A stretch of 64,000 bases of DNA from Zarea fungicola. Taxonomy: Eukaryota > Ascomycota > Sordariomycetes > Hypocreales > Cordycipitaceae. The DNA lies in the NCBI GenBank assembly GCA_900169235.1, contig FWCC01000298.1:215175-279174 (forward strand). Direction: 5' to 3'. The notes beneath the pieces are model-generated. The model saw only the letters and a list, made by a program, of their open reading frames with translations, had not been told where the DNA came from and did no database searches. Below are positions 20,962 through 32,438 of the stretch, piece by piece. The stretch's first letter is position 1; every line of letters starts with the position of its first letter. The translations under genes and the position numbers were made by a program.

Positions 20962-23676
20962 ATGAGGATGCCCTTGATCCAGTCACCTAACGGCTCCGGC
21001 TCATCAACCCCGGCTTTGGATACGCGCGCCGGGATCACCACCGACAGCCCTGCTGCTGCTGCTGCTGCTGTGCACAACATTGGCTGCGGCATGACACCCA
21101 AGCGTATCCTCTTTCTGGACGCTTACGACTCCTTCACCAACAACATCGTCTCCCTCCTCAAGGATGCGCTTGGCGACGACGTGCAGGTTCACGTCATCCA
21201 TATGGATCTGCGCACGCTGCACTCGGACCCAACGCCGGACTGGACAACGGATGAGTTCTTCGCCCGCCTCGCCTCCTTTGATGCCGTCGTCTGCGGCCCG
21301 GGACCCGGATCGCCGCTGTGCGCCGAGGACGTCGGCGCATTCCGCCACCTCTGGGATCTAGACCGCCAGCACGCGATTCCCGTCTTTGGCATCTGCCTGG
21401 GCCTGCAAAGCCTGGTCGCGCACTTTGGCGGCCGGATACGCAAACTACGGCGCGGCCTACACGGCATGGTGCGGAGCATCGAGCACAAGGGCGTGGAGCC
21501 TGCGTCGGCGGCGGGGGGGTACGCGGACATCTTCCAGGGCGTGCCACCGTTCCGGGCGACGCTGTACCACAGCCTCTGCGCGGATGTTGGGCAGGACGCC
21601 GTTCCGGACGCGCAGTGGCCGTCGGCGCGGTGGCAGGCACCTGCGGCGGCACCGGCGCTGGTTCCGCTGGCGTGGGTGACGGAAAGGGAGAACGACGATG
21701 AGAGGGTGCTAATGGGCGCCCGGCACGCCAGCCTGCCCTTTTGGGGCGTTCAGTGTCATCCAGAGTCCATCTGCACCGACTCCCTCGCCGTGCAGACCTT
21801 GCTGCGCAACTGGTTCGACCAGGCAGCCAAGTGGAACGCGATGCAAGGCCGCAAGCGCCAGCCATGGACGCTGCCGCTGGTGCACTCGGCTAGCCTTGAA
21901 TCCGCCGCGTCTGCCCGCGGCGACACAGCATCGTCAGCGGCACCACATTCGGGCCCTTCAGAGCGCGAGATGGCGGCCGCACGATGGTCGAATCTCCTAC
22001 GCAGTGGTCTCGCCAGCGTCGGCGCAAAACCGGGCTACGTCTGCCGGCAGATCAAGCTCCCGGACGGCGTAGACACGGCCGACGTGGCGGAGATTCTGGG
22101 GCTGGGCGAGGGCGAGACGATTGTGCTCGATTCGTCGAGCACCAAGAACGGCGATCCCCTGGCGCGAAATAGTATAATTGCTCTCGGGGTTGACGAAGCC
22201 ACGCGTCTAGAGTACCACGTCCGCGACGACTATGCCACGTTCCGCCGTCCTGCGTCAGAAGGACGGCCAGAGGAGGTGCAAGTAATTCCGCTCAATGGCA
22301 ACGAGGACGATCCCATGGCGGTATACCAAATCATGTCTGCGTACTGGAAGGTGCGCAAGCTCGACATGGCCGACGATGCAGATGGCCTGCCTACCTTTAA
22401 GGGCGGATTCATGGGCTTCGTTACGTACGAGATGGGCCTAAGCACACTCAGTCCCGGCGCCGTCTCTGCGCACCGCGGACACCACCGGCCGGACCTGGTC
22501 ATGGCCTGGATCGCCAAGAGCGTGGTTCTCGACCACAAGGCCGGCATCGCCTACGTGCAGAGCCTGACGACGGAAGCGTGCGATGGCAGCTGGGTCGACA
22601 GCGTCGCGGAGACTCTGCAGCGGGCCGCGACATGGCGGAATCCGGGTTCCGGCCGCCTGGTGAGCAGCCCCAAGGCCACACTGACACCCGAGGAGCTATG
22701 GGAGGACATTGCGGCGGGCGGCGGGGGCGAACGCCTCACCATCACTGTGCCCGACTCGGAAAAGTACGAAGACGACGTGCGCCATTGCCAGTACGCTATC
22801 AAGGAGGGCCACTCCTACGAACTATGCCTCACGGCGCAGACAACGATGACACGGCCGTCGGAAAACAGGACGCAGCACCACCACGACCACCAGCAGCATC
22901 GCTCGCCGTGGGAAATCTACCGCACGCTGCGCTGCCGCCAGCCCGCGCCGTTTGGGTCCTTTATCCGGCTCGGCGGCGCCACGGTTGTGAGCTGCTCGCC
23001 GGAGCGCTTCCTCTCGACGGACCGCGACGGCCTCTGCTCGATGCGTCCGATGAAGGGCACGGTGCGCAAGTCGGCGGCCGTGTCCACGCTCGCCGAGGCG
23101 GAGAAGATCCTGCATATTCCCAAGGAAGAGGCGGAGAACCTGATGATTGTCGATTTAGTCCGGCACGACCTCTACGGCGTGTGCGGACCGCAAAACGTGA
23201 CGGTACCGGACCTGCTCAAGGTGGAGGAGTATGCGACCGTGTTTCAGATGGTGACCATGGTCAACGGCCAGCTACCGCCGCCGCGTCGCCGCGAAGGTGA
23301 AGATGGGGATGACAATGCCATGAACGGCATAGACGTGCTGGCTGCGACACTGCCACCGGGGAGCATGACGGGCGCACCCAAGAAGCGCAGCTGTGAGCTG
23401 CTCCGGGTGATTGAGCCCGGTGAGCGCAGCGTCTATTCTGGCGTCGTTGGATACTTTGACGTCCAGGGCCAGGGTGACTGGAGCGTGACAATCCGCACCA
23501 TGTTTCACTGGGACGACGAGATGGCGCCTGGTGAGCCTGGCGAAACAGAGGAGCGCGAAGTCTGGCGTATCGGCGCCGGTGGTGCCGTGACGATTCTCAG
23601 CACGCCAGAGGGAGAGAGAGAGGAAATGTTTACAAAGCTATTTGGCCCGCTGGGCACGTTTAGAGATGCAGCTTAA
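20962..23676 (+). CDS. ABZ1: Bifunctional para-aminobenzoate (ADC) synthase, PabA-PabB fusion
   Basis: Single exon of 904 residues from the ATG at 20962. A second in-frame ATG at 21091 (residue 44) lies three codons before the conserved RILFLDAYDSFTNN core and could be the true start; the 43 residues between are low-complexity, with an Ala run. Residues about 45-290 form a class I glutamine amidotransferase: oxyanion motif CGPGPGSP, nucleophile C145 in FGICLGLQ, and H266/E268 in QCHPES. Residues about 330-900 form the chorismate-binding PabB half: GGFMGFVTYEMGL, K698 in RPMKGT (the lysine that marks ADC synthase rather than anthranilate synthase), ENLMIVDLVRHD, LPPGSMTGAPK and a WRIGAGGAVT end. 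It makes 4-amino-4-deoxychorismate from chorismate and glutamine in the cytosol, the first step to p-aminobenzoate and folate. Codon use is strongly GC-biased, unlike the flanking spacers. Confidence 0.95.
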   Translation: MRMPLIQSPNGSGSSTPALDTRAGITTDSPAAAAAAVHNIGCGMTPKRILFLDAYDSFTNNIVSLLKDALGDDVQVHVIHMDLRTLHSDPTPDWTTDEFFARLASFDAVVCGPGPGSPLCAEDVGAFRHLWDLDRQHAIPVFGICLGLQSLVAHFGGRIRKLRRGLHGMVRSIEHKGVEPASAAGGYADIFQGVPPFRATLYHSLCADVGQDAVPDAQWPSARWQAPAAAPALVPLAWVTERENDDERVLMGARHASLPFWGVQCHPESICTDSLAVQTLLRNWFDQAAKWNAMQGRKRQPWTLPLVHSASLESAASARGDTASSAAPHSGPSEREMAAARWSNLLRSGLASVGAKPGYVCRQIKLPDGVDTADVAEILGLGEGETIVLDSSSTKNGDPLARNSIIALGVDEATRLEYHVRDDYATFRRPASEGRPEEVQVIPLNGNEDDPMAVYQIMSAYWKVRKLDMADDADGLPTFKGGFMGFVTYEMGLSTLSPGAVSAHRGHHRPDLVMAWIAKSVVLDHKAGIAYVQSLTTEACDGSWVDSVAETLQRAATWRNPGSGRLVSSPKATLTPEELWEDIAAGGGGERLTITVPDSEKYEDDVRHCQYAIKEGHSYELCLTAQTTMTRPSENRTQHHHDHQQHRSPWEIYRTLRCRQPAPFGSFIRLGGATVVSCSPERFLSTDRDGLCSMRPMKGTVRKSAAVSTLAEAEKILHIPKEEAENLMIVDLVRHDLYGVCGPQNVTVPDLLKVEEYATVFQMVTMVNGQLPPPRRREGEDGDDNAMNGIDVLAATLPPGSMTGAPKKRSCELLRVIEPGERSVYSGVVGYFDVQGQGDWSVTIRTMFHWDDEMAPGEPGETEEREVWRIGAGGAVTILSTPEGEREEMFTKLFGPLGTFRDAA

Positions 23677-24220
23677 AAACTGCAGTCAGTGGATTTAAAG
23701 AGGGTTTTGCAGGGTAGCAAGAATCTCCTTTAAATTTTCTTTAAATTCTATTCAACAAAAGTCCTGGGTGGACTTCTTTTTCTGGGAACAACGTCGGTTT
23801 ACTACATTTATATAAAGGGTTTTGGAGCGATCTCAACATCAGCATACAGGTAAATAATGAATCAATGCATTTTTTTTTTCAGAACAGTATAATATGCAGT
23901 TTATATATTTTATAAGCAATCTATCAACTCATTTCTTGAAGATCAGTATAGAAAGAAAGGTTGATAGTGGGAAGCAGGTAATTTAGTATAGCTTAACGAT
24001 GTGAAATTCATAAAATTATTTTCTTCAGTTAGCGCTCATGCCTATTGCAAAAAAAAAAAGACGGAAAAAAGAACAACCCCAAAAGTTGAACCGCGGGTTG
24101 CCAACACAACCCTCGACGCCTGAGCCTCCGACGAAAGATACAGATACAAAATAGTGGTTTGCCCTTTCCCATGCAGCGTACTTGAGATCATCTCCCTCCG
24201 AGTTAACAATGTGGCTCTGT
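23677..24220. other. Convergent spacer, PABA synthase to Vps55
   Basis: AT-rich spacer between two genes that point at each other. It holds their 3' ends, with several A/T runs, and nothing else I can name. Confidence 0.5.
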
Positions 24221-24688
24221 TTAAAAGTCTTGCTCTTCTTGGAAAAAGAGGCCAAAGCTGATAATGGTTCCATAAATCAAGAGACCACCGGAAATGGACA
24301 TGATCATAGCTTCGACGCGGATGATGTCGGCGTGGGCGAGGACAACGGGGAGGGCTATGAGGGTATGCGCGATTAGCAACCATTGAACTATTGACGAGAA
24401 AACGATGAGGACTGGAGAGAGAAAAAACGTACCCATGCCCATGACGACAAAGAAGCCGGTAAAGAAGCGGCCGACATCGAGAACAGCAGCGCCGGAGCTC
24501 TCCACAAAGTCATCCGGATTGGCGCAGCGGCTACTGATCCAGTTTGGTATCGGGGCGACAATGTAGGTGGCGACGACGAGCAGCGGAAAGTACGAGTGAA
24601 AGAGGGCGCACGAGAGGATGACGAGGAGGAAGCCGAGGGCGAGGACAAAGGACAGGGCAATGATGGTCTTGAGGCCGGCGGTCGGCAT
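24221..24688 (-). CDS. vps55: Vps55 family endosomal sorting protein
   Basis: Minus-strand gene of two exons (24688-24433, then 24354-24221; intron 78 bp) for 129 residues, the usual Vps55 length. Four hydrophobic helices cover almost the whole protein. The family hallmarks are visible: GLKTIIALSFVLALGF at the N terminus, the APIPNWI and RCANPDDF loop, a GRFFTGFFVVMGM helix, and the FFQEEQDF end. The splice junction rebuilds VVMGMALPVVLAH, which is continuous in the family, so reading through the intron (which stays open) is wrong. In yeast Vps55 works with Vps68 in traffic from late endosome to vacuole. The next gene to the right is more than 2 kb away and diverges. Confidence 0.95.
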   Translation of the reverse strand: MPTAGLKTIIALSFVLALGFLLVILSCALFHSYFPLLVVATYIVAPIPNWISSRCANPDDFVESSGAAVLDVGRFFTGFFVVMGMGTFFLSPVLIVFSSIVQWLLIAHTLIALPVVLAHADIIRVEAMIMSISGGLLIYGTIISFGLFFQEEQDF

Positions 24689-26882
24689 GGTGGGCGGGGT
24701 CTAGCGGCGCGGCGGCGGCGGCGGCAGCGAATGTGCGGGGGAGGATACGATATAGCTTTCGCTTAACTTCCAGTTGAGAAGACAGATGGCCAGAAGTCTA
24801 TTCTCTGGAGGTGCCCACGAGGTCGTTGTCGGGTAAGAGGCCCGGGCTCGAGTACAGCTCAACTTGAAAGTCGGCCGGGTTGGCGGGAGCTGCGCAAATG
24901 GAGCAGCGACTCAAGCACGTGGATTGGAGATTTCTCCTTGACAGCTTATAAATGAGCGCAGAACTGTGACCGGTGGCAGAGACGATGCGGGTGCTCGTGA
25001 AAAGCGGACGATGAGGAATGAAGATGCGACTCACGAGACAGTTGCGTATAATGTGTGACGTTGACAGCCGCCTTTGGTCGACCCTCTGGAGGCTGGTAAC
25101 CGGTTGCGCGGCGGAGAGCAGGATTAGGCAGGCGGTGAGGTGACTGAAGAATGAAAGTGGCAGAATGGAGGTACCACTCTGGTGACAAGTAACAGAGCAA
25201 TATTTATTTACTCAAGGAGATTGACAAGAAAATGATGATGCAATTAACAAACAGTTTAAAAAAAAAAAAAAAAAACCAGTCTAAATCGCACAAGAAAGCC
25301 AAGTATAATGGGATAGAACCACCTGGAGAGCATAGGACATCTTTGGCATGCCATCATCAGTACTGAATCTTCCAGCTGGTATGCAGCCGGCGGCTTACTC
25401 GGCGCATTGCTGAGACGCGAGGCCCGCAGCCATCGCCAACAGCGCTGTGGGCGGCGCGTCCCCGCCGCTGTATCTACCAGTTGAGGCCTAGAACGCACCG
25501 AAACTTGTTGTTACCGCGCTGAGATGCTCCCTAAGACCGCTAGCCTCCTCCGAAGTCTAATTTAGCACCGGCTAACAAACTTGCTGTAAGCATTTAGAGC
25601 AGTAAGTATGCCCTTTCACTCCAATTAAAAAAAATTAAAAAAAATTTGAACCTTTCTTAGCCTCCTTTTATTTTCTCCTTCTTTTTTCTTTTGTGTTAGG
25701 CTGCCCTGAAGGGCCCGAAGCAGCATCGGATACGGCAGCCAGCCCAAACCCGAGACAAGTCGCATTGCCCGCTCATACATAAAACCTGCGCAAATAATTA
25801 CTAACAACTTTGGGGAGGGGCGCTCACGCCATGCTTTAACTTCTACAGAGTACAAATTCAACTCCATAATCTGGCTGCGGCAAGGATATGGGCTAGACCC
25901 TTGCCCATCCTTGGAAGCTGGCGCCCACCAGTATACGGACAGGTAGAGGGCCAATTGTGGCGCAGAAACTACACAGGAAAGCAATCAATGTTCTTTTATT
26001 TTAAATTGACTTTTTATTAGTGCTCTTGCCATAGCAAGATGCTGGCAAGACAATACAAGCTGCTGCTTCTCGTGGTTGTTGGTACCTTTGTCCTCGGTGG
26101 TGTCCCGCAATTGACGCCACCATGCAGTGTACGAACGGAGCTTTGGATAAATCAGGCTGAGCTTTACTTTACGTGAGTGTGGTAATCTTGAGCAAACTCG
26201 ATGGTTGCGTATCTTTTTGGTTGCATAGTCCTTGCGATGCCGGGTTTCCCTCTTGAGTTGATATGCCTTTGCTAAAAGTCACACGCCTCAGCCCATGAGG
26301 TCTCTTGCCCATGGGAATATGTGCTGCGACTGGCACTACAGAAAATGGCGTCTTGGTTAAAAGGATCCATCACAGCTCCGCTCGTGGCTTGGTCTATTAC
26401 TTTACAAATTAAACGCCAAACGTCTTTTGGTACTAGTTTGCCCGCCGCATGTCCACTTCCAAGCCCACCTGCATCGGGGGAGATTCTCTGTAAAGATCCC
26501 GCCCGTTGTCTTTCTCACGGTGCCACCCGGTTTATGATGGACTGCTGTTCCCTCCCGGGACACGCGCTCACACCCATATCCTTACCATGACATGGCCCCA
26601 CTCGTTGGTACGTTGTATCTCTGCTCTTGACGCAGGATGACAAGCAGGGTATAAAAGCTGCGGCGGTTTCTGCAGGTTACCGCCGAGCCGCTCCCCTCTT
26701 CTCTTATACACTGCCCTCCTTTCTCTAAGACATCAATCATCGTTTGTCTGAGTAAGAAAGGCTTTCTATCTGCCAGTATTGGCACCCTGCTACCTGTATC
26801 TTCCACACACGCCGCCTTTTGCCCTGTGTTGGGGCTTCCTCGGTGGCTTGTTGGTAGTTTGTTAGTAGCTGTACAACTAACC
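24689..26882. other. Divergent intergenic region, Vps55 to ABC transporter
   Basis: About 2.2 kb without a recognisable gene. A poly-A run lies at 25258-25275 and a T/A-rich patch near 25630. The left end is the Vps55 promoter and the right end the ABC transporter promoter with its TATA box at 26650. The middle shows short open frames only. Confidence 0.45.
26650..26656 (+). promoter_or_regulatory. TATA box of the ABC transporter gene
   Basis: TATAAAA, 227 bp before the ATG at 26883. There is no ATG between about 26680 and 26883, so a transcript starting some 30 bp downstream of this box would use 26883 as its first ATG. This supports that start for the transporter. Box identity rests on sequence and position only. 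Confidence 0.55.
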
Positions 26883-29800
26883 ATGTTGCCCTCAATGGAT
26901 CGCATGTTCGGGCCTGTCCTGCCTGGGAAATTCGACTTTACCCTCCTCTTCGAGCTTGTTATGCTTGGAATGGTACCTGCAGGCATTGCCATACTCGTCA
27001 CCCCCATCTATCTCGCCGGCCTGGCCTTCAAGACCAAGCCAGTTCGGGCTGGTTATTTGCTCTGGCTGAAGCTTGCTGCAGCTATTTCGCTCGTCGCTGT
27101 CCAGCTTGCCAGCATCGTACTCTGGACCCGGGCAGATAAATTCCGCTCCAATATTACTCTTGCTGCATCAATCCTGTCGCTCACGGCCTCGTTGTGTGTC
27201 ATTGCCATTCTCTACATAGCGCACACGTCGTCACTGCAAACATCTGCGTTCCTGAGCATCTTTCTCTCCCTCACCATGCTTTTTGACATCACAACGGCTC
27301 GATCCTACTTTCTCCGGCACTCTCTAGATGCCCTTGCGGCGCTGCAGGTGGCTGTTGCGTTCCTGAAACTAGTTCTCGCTGCACTGGAAGAGGTGCCGAA
27401 GCTGCATCTTCGTCGCTCAGATGCCATTCAGCCTGGTATCAGCGAGACAGTTGGCTTCTGGAACCGATCACTGCTCCTTTGGATTAATCCACTTCTGAAA
27501 CTTGGCTTCCGCAAAAACCTGGCCATCAACGAGCTGCCGTATATTGGTGACAGATATGATCCCGAGAAAAACTTTGACCGATTTACGCCAAACTGGAATA
27601 ACGGTATGTGCATACCCTGTGAACATGACTGAGATTTGACCGAAACTTGGTCTTCTTCTTCTACAACTAACAAGGAAAAAAGTTGATAAAAAGTCCAAAC
27701 TGCCGCTACCGTTGGCATGCTTCCGCACAATCCACTGGCAATTTCTTGTCCCTGTGCTGCCCCGGCTTTGTTTCATCGGGTTTTCCGCCAGCCGACCGTT
27801 TTTAATGCAGCGCGTCATAGATACTGTTGGTTCTGGTCAAGGTTCTGGTGAGGTTGCTAATGGCCTAATTGGAGCCTTTGTTCTCATCTTTGGAGGACTC
27901 ATGGTAATGTGCCTCTTGTCCGTCGAAGTTTACTGCCGTATTGACTAATACTTTGCACATTGCAGATTTCGAGGTCCATCTTTGACAGGCTTGAACTACA
28001 AGCAATAACCAGCACCCGAGGTATACTTGCTGCGGCAGTCTATGACAAGGCTCAACGATTGAGCATCGATGAGCTCGGAAAATCGGCTGCTATCACTCTT
28101 TTAACTGCAGATATAGCCGGCGTGGAAACTGCTCTCGTATATCTGCACGCGACGTGGTCATCCCTTCTTGAGCTTGGCCTTGGCGTTTATGTTCTCTACA
28201 CCTTTGTCAGCTACGCATGCTTTCTCTTGTTTATACCTGCCTCCTGTTCGTTTTTCCCCTTTGTAGAAGATGGTGGCCATCTAGATGCTGACATTTTCTG
28301 GAATTAGTGGGTGCGGCGGCATCATTCCTGGTCACCCGGAAGATGGCAAGAGCCAGAACGAAGTGGAATGTGAAAATTGAAGGCCGCATTGCAGCCACAT
28401 CCAACATTCTTGCACAACTCAAGAGCATCAAGGCGATGGGGCTTACTGGTGCTTTGTGCCAATTCTTGCAGCAAAAGCGTCTAGACGAAATCGATACCTC
28501 CATGCAGGAGCGCAACGCTCGCGTCATGATCTACGGAATTTGTAAGGAAGCCGCCCAAGTCGACATCACATCTAAATAAATCCAGTTATGCTTACACAAT
28601 GGATGCAGATGGTTTCGGCGCTGCTATGACACCCGTTGCTGTTTTAGCAGGCGCTAGATTTTGGACCCGCGCATCAAATCCAATGACAGTTTCCGAGACT
28701 TTTTCTGCGTATGCTGCCATATTTATCGCCGCACTACCCCTTAATACTCTGCTGAGTTTCCTGCCTTACTATGGAAGCGGATACGCTTGCATGATCCGCA
28801 TTCAGCAGTTCCTCATACTTGGTGAAATCAAGGATCAGCGCGGGTGCCCTGAGATGGATAGAATAAATGACGAAACATCAGAAAAGGCTCCCGCCCCTAA
28901 ACGCCGAAGCAGATATGCTGTTGAGATGAAAAACGTGACCGTGATGTCCGAGTTATCCAAACCAATCCTCAAAAATGTCAGCGTGAGCATTCCGAGAGGA
29001 ACACTTTCCATGGTGCATGGTACAGTGGGTAGTGGTAAATCAGCCTTTCTCAAGACACTGCTAGGGGAGCTTGGTATTGCCTCTGGGACAATTGACGTTG
29101 CGACGAAGAGAATGGCATATGCCAGTGAAGGACCCTGGATACAGAATGTTACATTGCAAGACAACATCATTGGCCCGTACCCATTTGCTGAAGATCTTTA
29201 CGAGGAAATTGTCTACGCTTGCGGCTTAGACAGAGACATGGCCGAACTACCAGATGGCGATCAGACGATGGCGGGCAGCAATGGATGCAATCTCAGTGGT
29301 GGACAAAAACAGCGTTTGGTATGATCCTTCAACCCGTTTTAGTCAAGTTTAAAGTCTAATACTTGGCAATATAGGGGTTGGCACGGTCACTTTTCGCACG
29401 TACCTCCATCATTATTTTGGATGATGTATTCAGTGCACTGGACTTGAATACGGCTTCACTTATTTTTGAAAGGGTTTGTGGGCCAGATGGACTGCTTCGC
29501 CGTTGGAACAGTACCGTGATCATGACAACAAACAACTGTGAGTACCTTTTCACTCATCATGAACCGACGAGACGTAGCTCACTATCCTTGTGTCATCAGT
29601 GGAGCTCCTCAAGAGTGCAGATATCGTCTTTGAGATCAGCAACCAGGGTCTAGTTCGCCAGCACAAAAAAAATAGTCGCGCTGCCAGGGTCATTCATGCA
29701 ACCTCAAAATCTCGTGCGACGTCATCACAGCCAGAGGAACGAAGTGCACGTGTTCAGGTCGGGGCTACACCTCCTGCTGTTGATACCAGCAAAGAGGAAT

Positions 29801-31839
29801 CCGCATTGACCGAGGCGGAGAAGTTGCGCAGGCATGGCGATATAAAGCTCTATTGGTATTTATTGCGGTCTGCCAGCATTTGGGCCTTTGCGCTATGGCT
29901 TGCTATGACTGCAATTGCAGCTGTGATGGAAAGAATGCCACGTAAGTGCCATCTAAACCTATGCATTCCATTCTCATCATCCATCATCATCCATCATCAT
30001 CCATTATGTTCATCATCACCATCATCATCACTATTATTATCATTATTATCATTATGAACAGTTTCTTTGTCAACATTGTTTCTAACATGCTGAAAGAAAT
30101 CTTTATGCGAATCTGGCTGAATACCGATGCTGGGAATGACTGGTACTTTGCAGGCTTTCTAGCGCTGAGCGTCGTAGAGATCATGCTGACCTGTACCCAT
30201 GGCGCATACTTTTTGAAGCAAATCGTCCCCAAGAGCTCTGCAGAGCTACACTGGAGGCTCCTGTGCTCCATCATGGAAGCCACGCTGCCTTTCCTCAGCC
30301 ATGTAGACGCCGGATCTCTGCTCAACAGACTAAGTCAGGACGTCGAATTGATATCCCAGCAGATGCCCTTAATGATGATGACGACGGTTTCCATGGGCTT
30401 CAACGTCCTTGCTGATATTGGCATCGTCTCATCCGGCTCGCAATACGCGCCGCCAATTATTGTTTTTCTCTTGGCTGTGTTGTACATGATTCAGCATTAT
30501 TATCTACGGACGTCACGTCAGCTTCGACATTTGTCGTTGGAAACAATGTCGCCATTGGTTACCCAGTTTACAGAAACAATTTCTGGCATAGCCCACATTC
30601 GGAATTTTGGCTGGCAGGAGCACTTCCGAAAGCAGATTTTCACCATACTCAGCTATGCACAGACGCCATTTTACTACTTGTTGTGCATTCAGCAGTGGCT
30701 CAATTTAGCTTTGGATTTCACCACGCTTGTTGTCGGTGTCATACTGACCAGCATTGCGCTTGTGTTTCCAAATTCCAGCTCAGATACTGCCGTCGGCCTT
30801 GCGCTTTTGAATTTGATATCCTTTAGTGCCACTGCGTCGCTGTTTCTGCAGTCGTGGGTGAGGCTGGAAACCAGTCTGGGCGGCCTTGCCCGAATTCAAG
30901 TATTTTGCAAAGAAACACCCGTGGAGCAGGATGCTACGGATGCACCAGAGCTGCCAGACAGCTGGCCGTTGACTGGAAATATTGATTTTAACTGCGTCAC
31001 TGCCAGCTACCGGTATGTAATCGTCCAACAGACGGCGGCACATATTTTGTGCATCTACTAATGGAATACGCAGGGGAGCCGATGGCAACTTTCGCGACGC
31101 ATTCAGCAACACGACATTCAGCATTCAGCATGGCCAAAAAGTTGGAATTAGTGGTAGGACGGGAAGGTAGGTCTCAACCTACAAAGTCATATCCGCTTTC
31201 TTCGTATTTGCTAACCCAGCCTTTTTTCTTTTCCCCTGCTTTTACAGTGGCAAAAGTTCAATGCTACTGGCACTTTTACATTTGCTGGAAATTTCAGGCA
31301 GCATCAGCATTGATGGCCGCGACATCAAGTCTGTGCCCCGACACGACCTTCGGTCTCGCATCACGACCATGACGCAGGATGGTGTCGAATTCATCGGCAC
31401 TGTCCGCATGAATATCTTTCCATTTACGACAATACCACCTCCCGCCGACGAGCGCATCATCGAGACGCTCGAAAAGGTCGGGCTGTGGGAGCACATCAGC
31501 CAGTACGGCGGCTTCGATCAGGACATTGTCAGCGCGCGACTCTCACATGGCCAGAAACAGCTGCTCTTCGTCGCCCGCGCAATACTGCACCAGGAAACCC
31601 TAGAGACCAAGATTGTGCTGGTGGATGAGGCGACGAGCTCGCTGGATCATGCAACAGATGCGAAGGTGCAAGAGCTCATGTCAGAGGCGTTTGCGGATTG
31701 CACTGTGCTCACGATTGCGCATCGGAGGGAGTACTTTGCGCATGTTGATGTTGTCCTGGAGCTGGACGCTGGGAATGTAGTGGAAGTGGTGAATCGCAGC
31801 AGTGGCACCGAAACTGAAGCTGCAGTTGAGAGTCATTAG
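26883..31839 (+). CDS. ABC transporter, full-size ABCC (MRP) type
   Basis: Ten exons (26883-27603, 27683-27903, 27966-28245, 28308-28541, 28609-29318, 29375-29537, 29600-29941, 30097-31012, 31074-31166, 31248-31839) join without a frame break to 1423 residues. Order: N-terminal hydrophobic TMD0-like region, six-helix domain 1, nucleotide-binding domain 1, six-helix domain 2, nucleotide-binding domain 2. NBD1 has Walker A GTVGSGKS (623-630), signature SGGQKQ (about 715) and Walker B ILDDVFSALD, with Asp739 in place of the catalytic Glu. NBD2 has Walker A GRTGSGKS (1223-1230), signature LSHGQKQ (1325) and Walker B with E1354. One degenerate and one complete ATP site is normal for ABCC proteins. 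It probably exports drugs, toxins or conjugates across the plasma or vacuolar membrane; the substrate is unknown. The acceptors at 27682 and 30096 were chosen because nearer AGs break the frame. Intron 7 carries a CAT/ATT microsatellite. Confidence 0.9.
29974..30055. repeat. CAT/ATT microsatellite inside an ABC transporter intron
   Basis: Imperfect repeats of CAT(C) followed by ATT within the 155-bp intron 29942-30096, the longest intron of the gene. It is probably polymorphic between strains. The repeat lies wholly between the donor GTAAGT at 29942 and the TCTAAC branch-like motif near 30081. Confidence 0.8.
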
Positions 31840-32438
31840 ATTGAAATGTTGCGTAATTTTCTTCAGTCTGCATGTTATTTTCTTCTTCTTTTTCATGGCA
31901 GAAGCATCTCAAGCTGTTGTTTTGTTGCCTTGCCGTTCTCTTTTTCTTTTATCCCAAGTCATAGCCATTTGGCTGTTACATGTAAATTTACGCCTGCCAG
32001 CTCTAAGATTATGCAGTATCTGATGCTCATATTTTGTGACTACATTGCTTCGATGCAACCTGTCGTTGAAGTCCATCCATCAGGTGTGGCTGTTGCCTCA
32101 TCTGGCTGGGTTCATGAAGAGCGGGTCCCAACCTCTTCAAGGCGGTGAGTGGTAGTCGCCCACTTGGACACAGAGGCTAGCCTGCCTATCACAGACTGGC
32201 AAAAAAAAATCTCCCAGTCTACCTGCAGGCCCGAAAAAAAAAAATACACTGTTCCTCTGCTCTCCACGGCCATGTTGTCTTTTTTTCCCAGCGTTTCTGA
32301 ATGATCATCGGAGAAGATCTCGCAGAGGCCTTTTATCGTGTTGAAAGTTCTTAACTCTAATCCAGTTGGATCTGGAATTATTCTCTCTTTCAATCGCATT
32401 ACCTGAAACGTGGGCGTGGCTCCAGAACATCGCCCAAC
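31840..32438. other. Intergenic region, ABC transporter to Mak16
   Basis: No gene seen. T-rich at the left (3' end of the transporter) and with A/T runs near 32200 and 32280. The rest is the short Mak16 promoter; no TATA box is clear. Confidence 0.45.

Noticed and set aside
21194..21865. Minus-strand open frame of 223 codons opposite PABA synthase
   Set aside because: GC-rich antisense shadow full of Arg/Pro; the plus strand carries intact catalytic motifs.
27675..27682. Earlier acceptor AG at 27674 for ABC transporter exon 2
   Set aside because: It shifts the frame and gives a wrong continuation; the AG at 27681-27682 restores the conserved segment.
30062..30096. Acceptor at 30061 for ABC transporter exon 8
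   Set aside because: With the donor at 29942 it leads to an early stop; the AG at 30095-30096 gives MERMPQIFMRIWL in frame.
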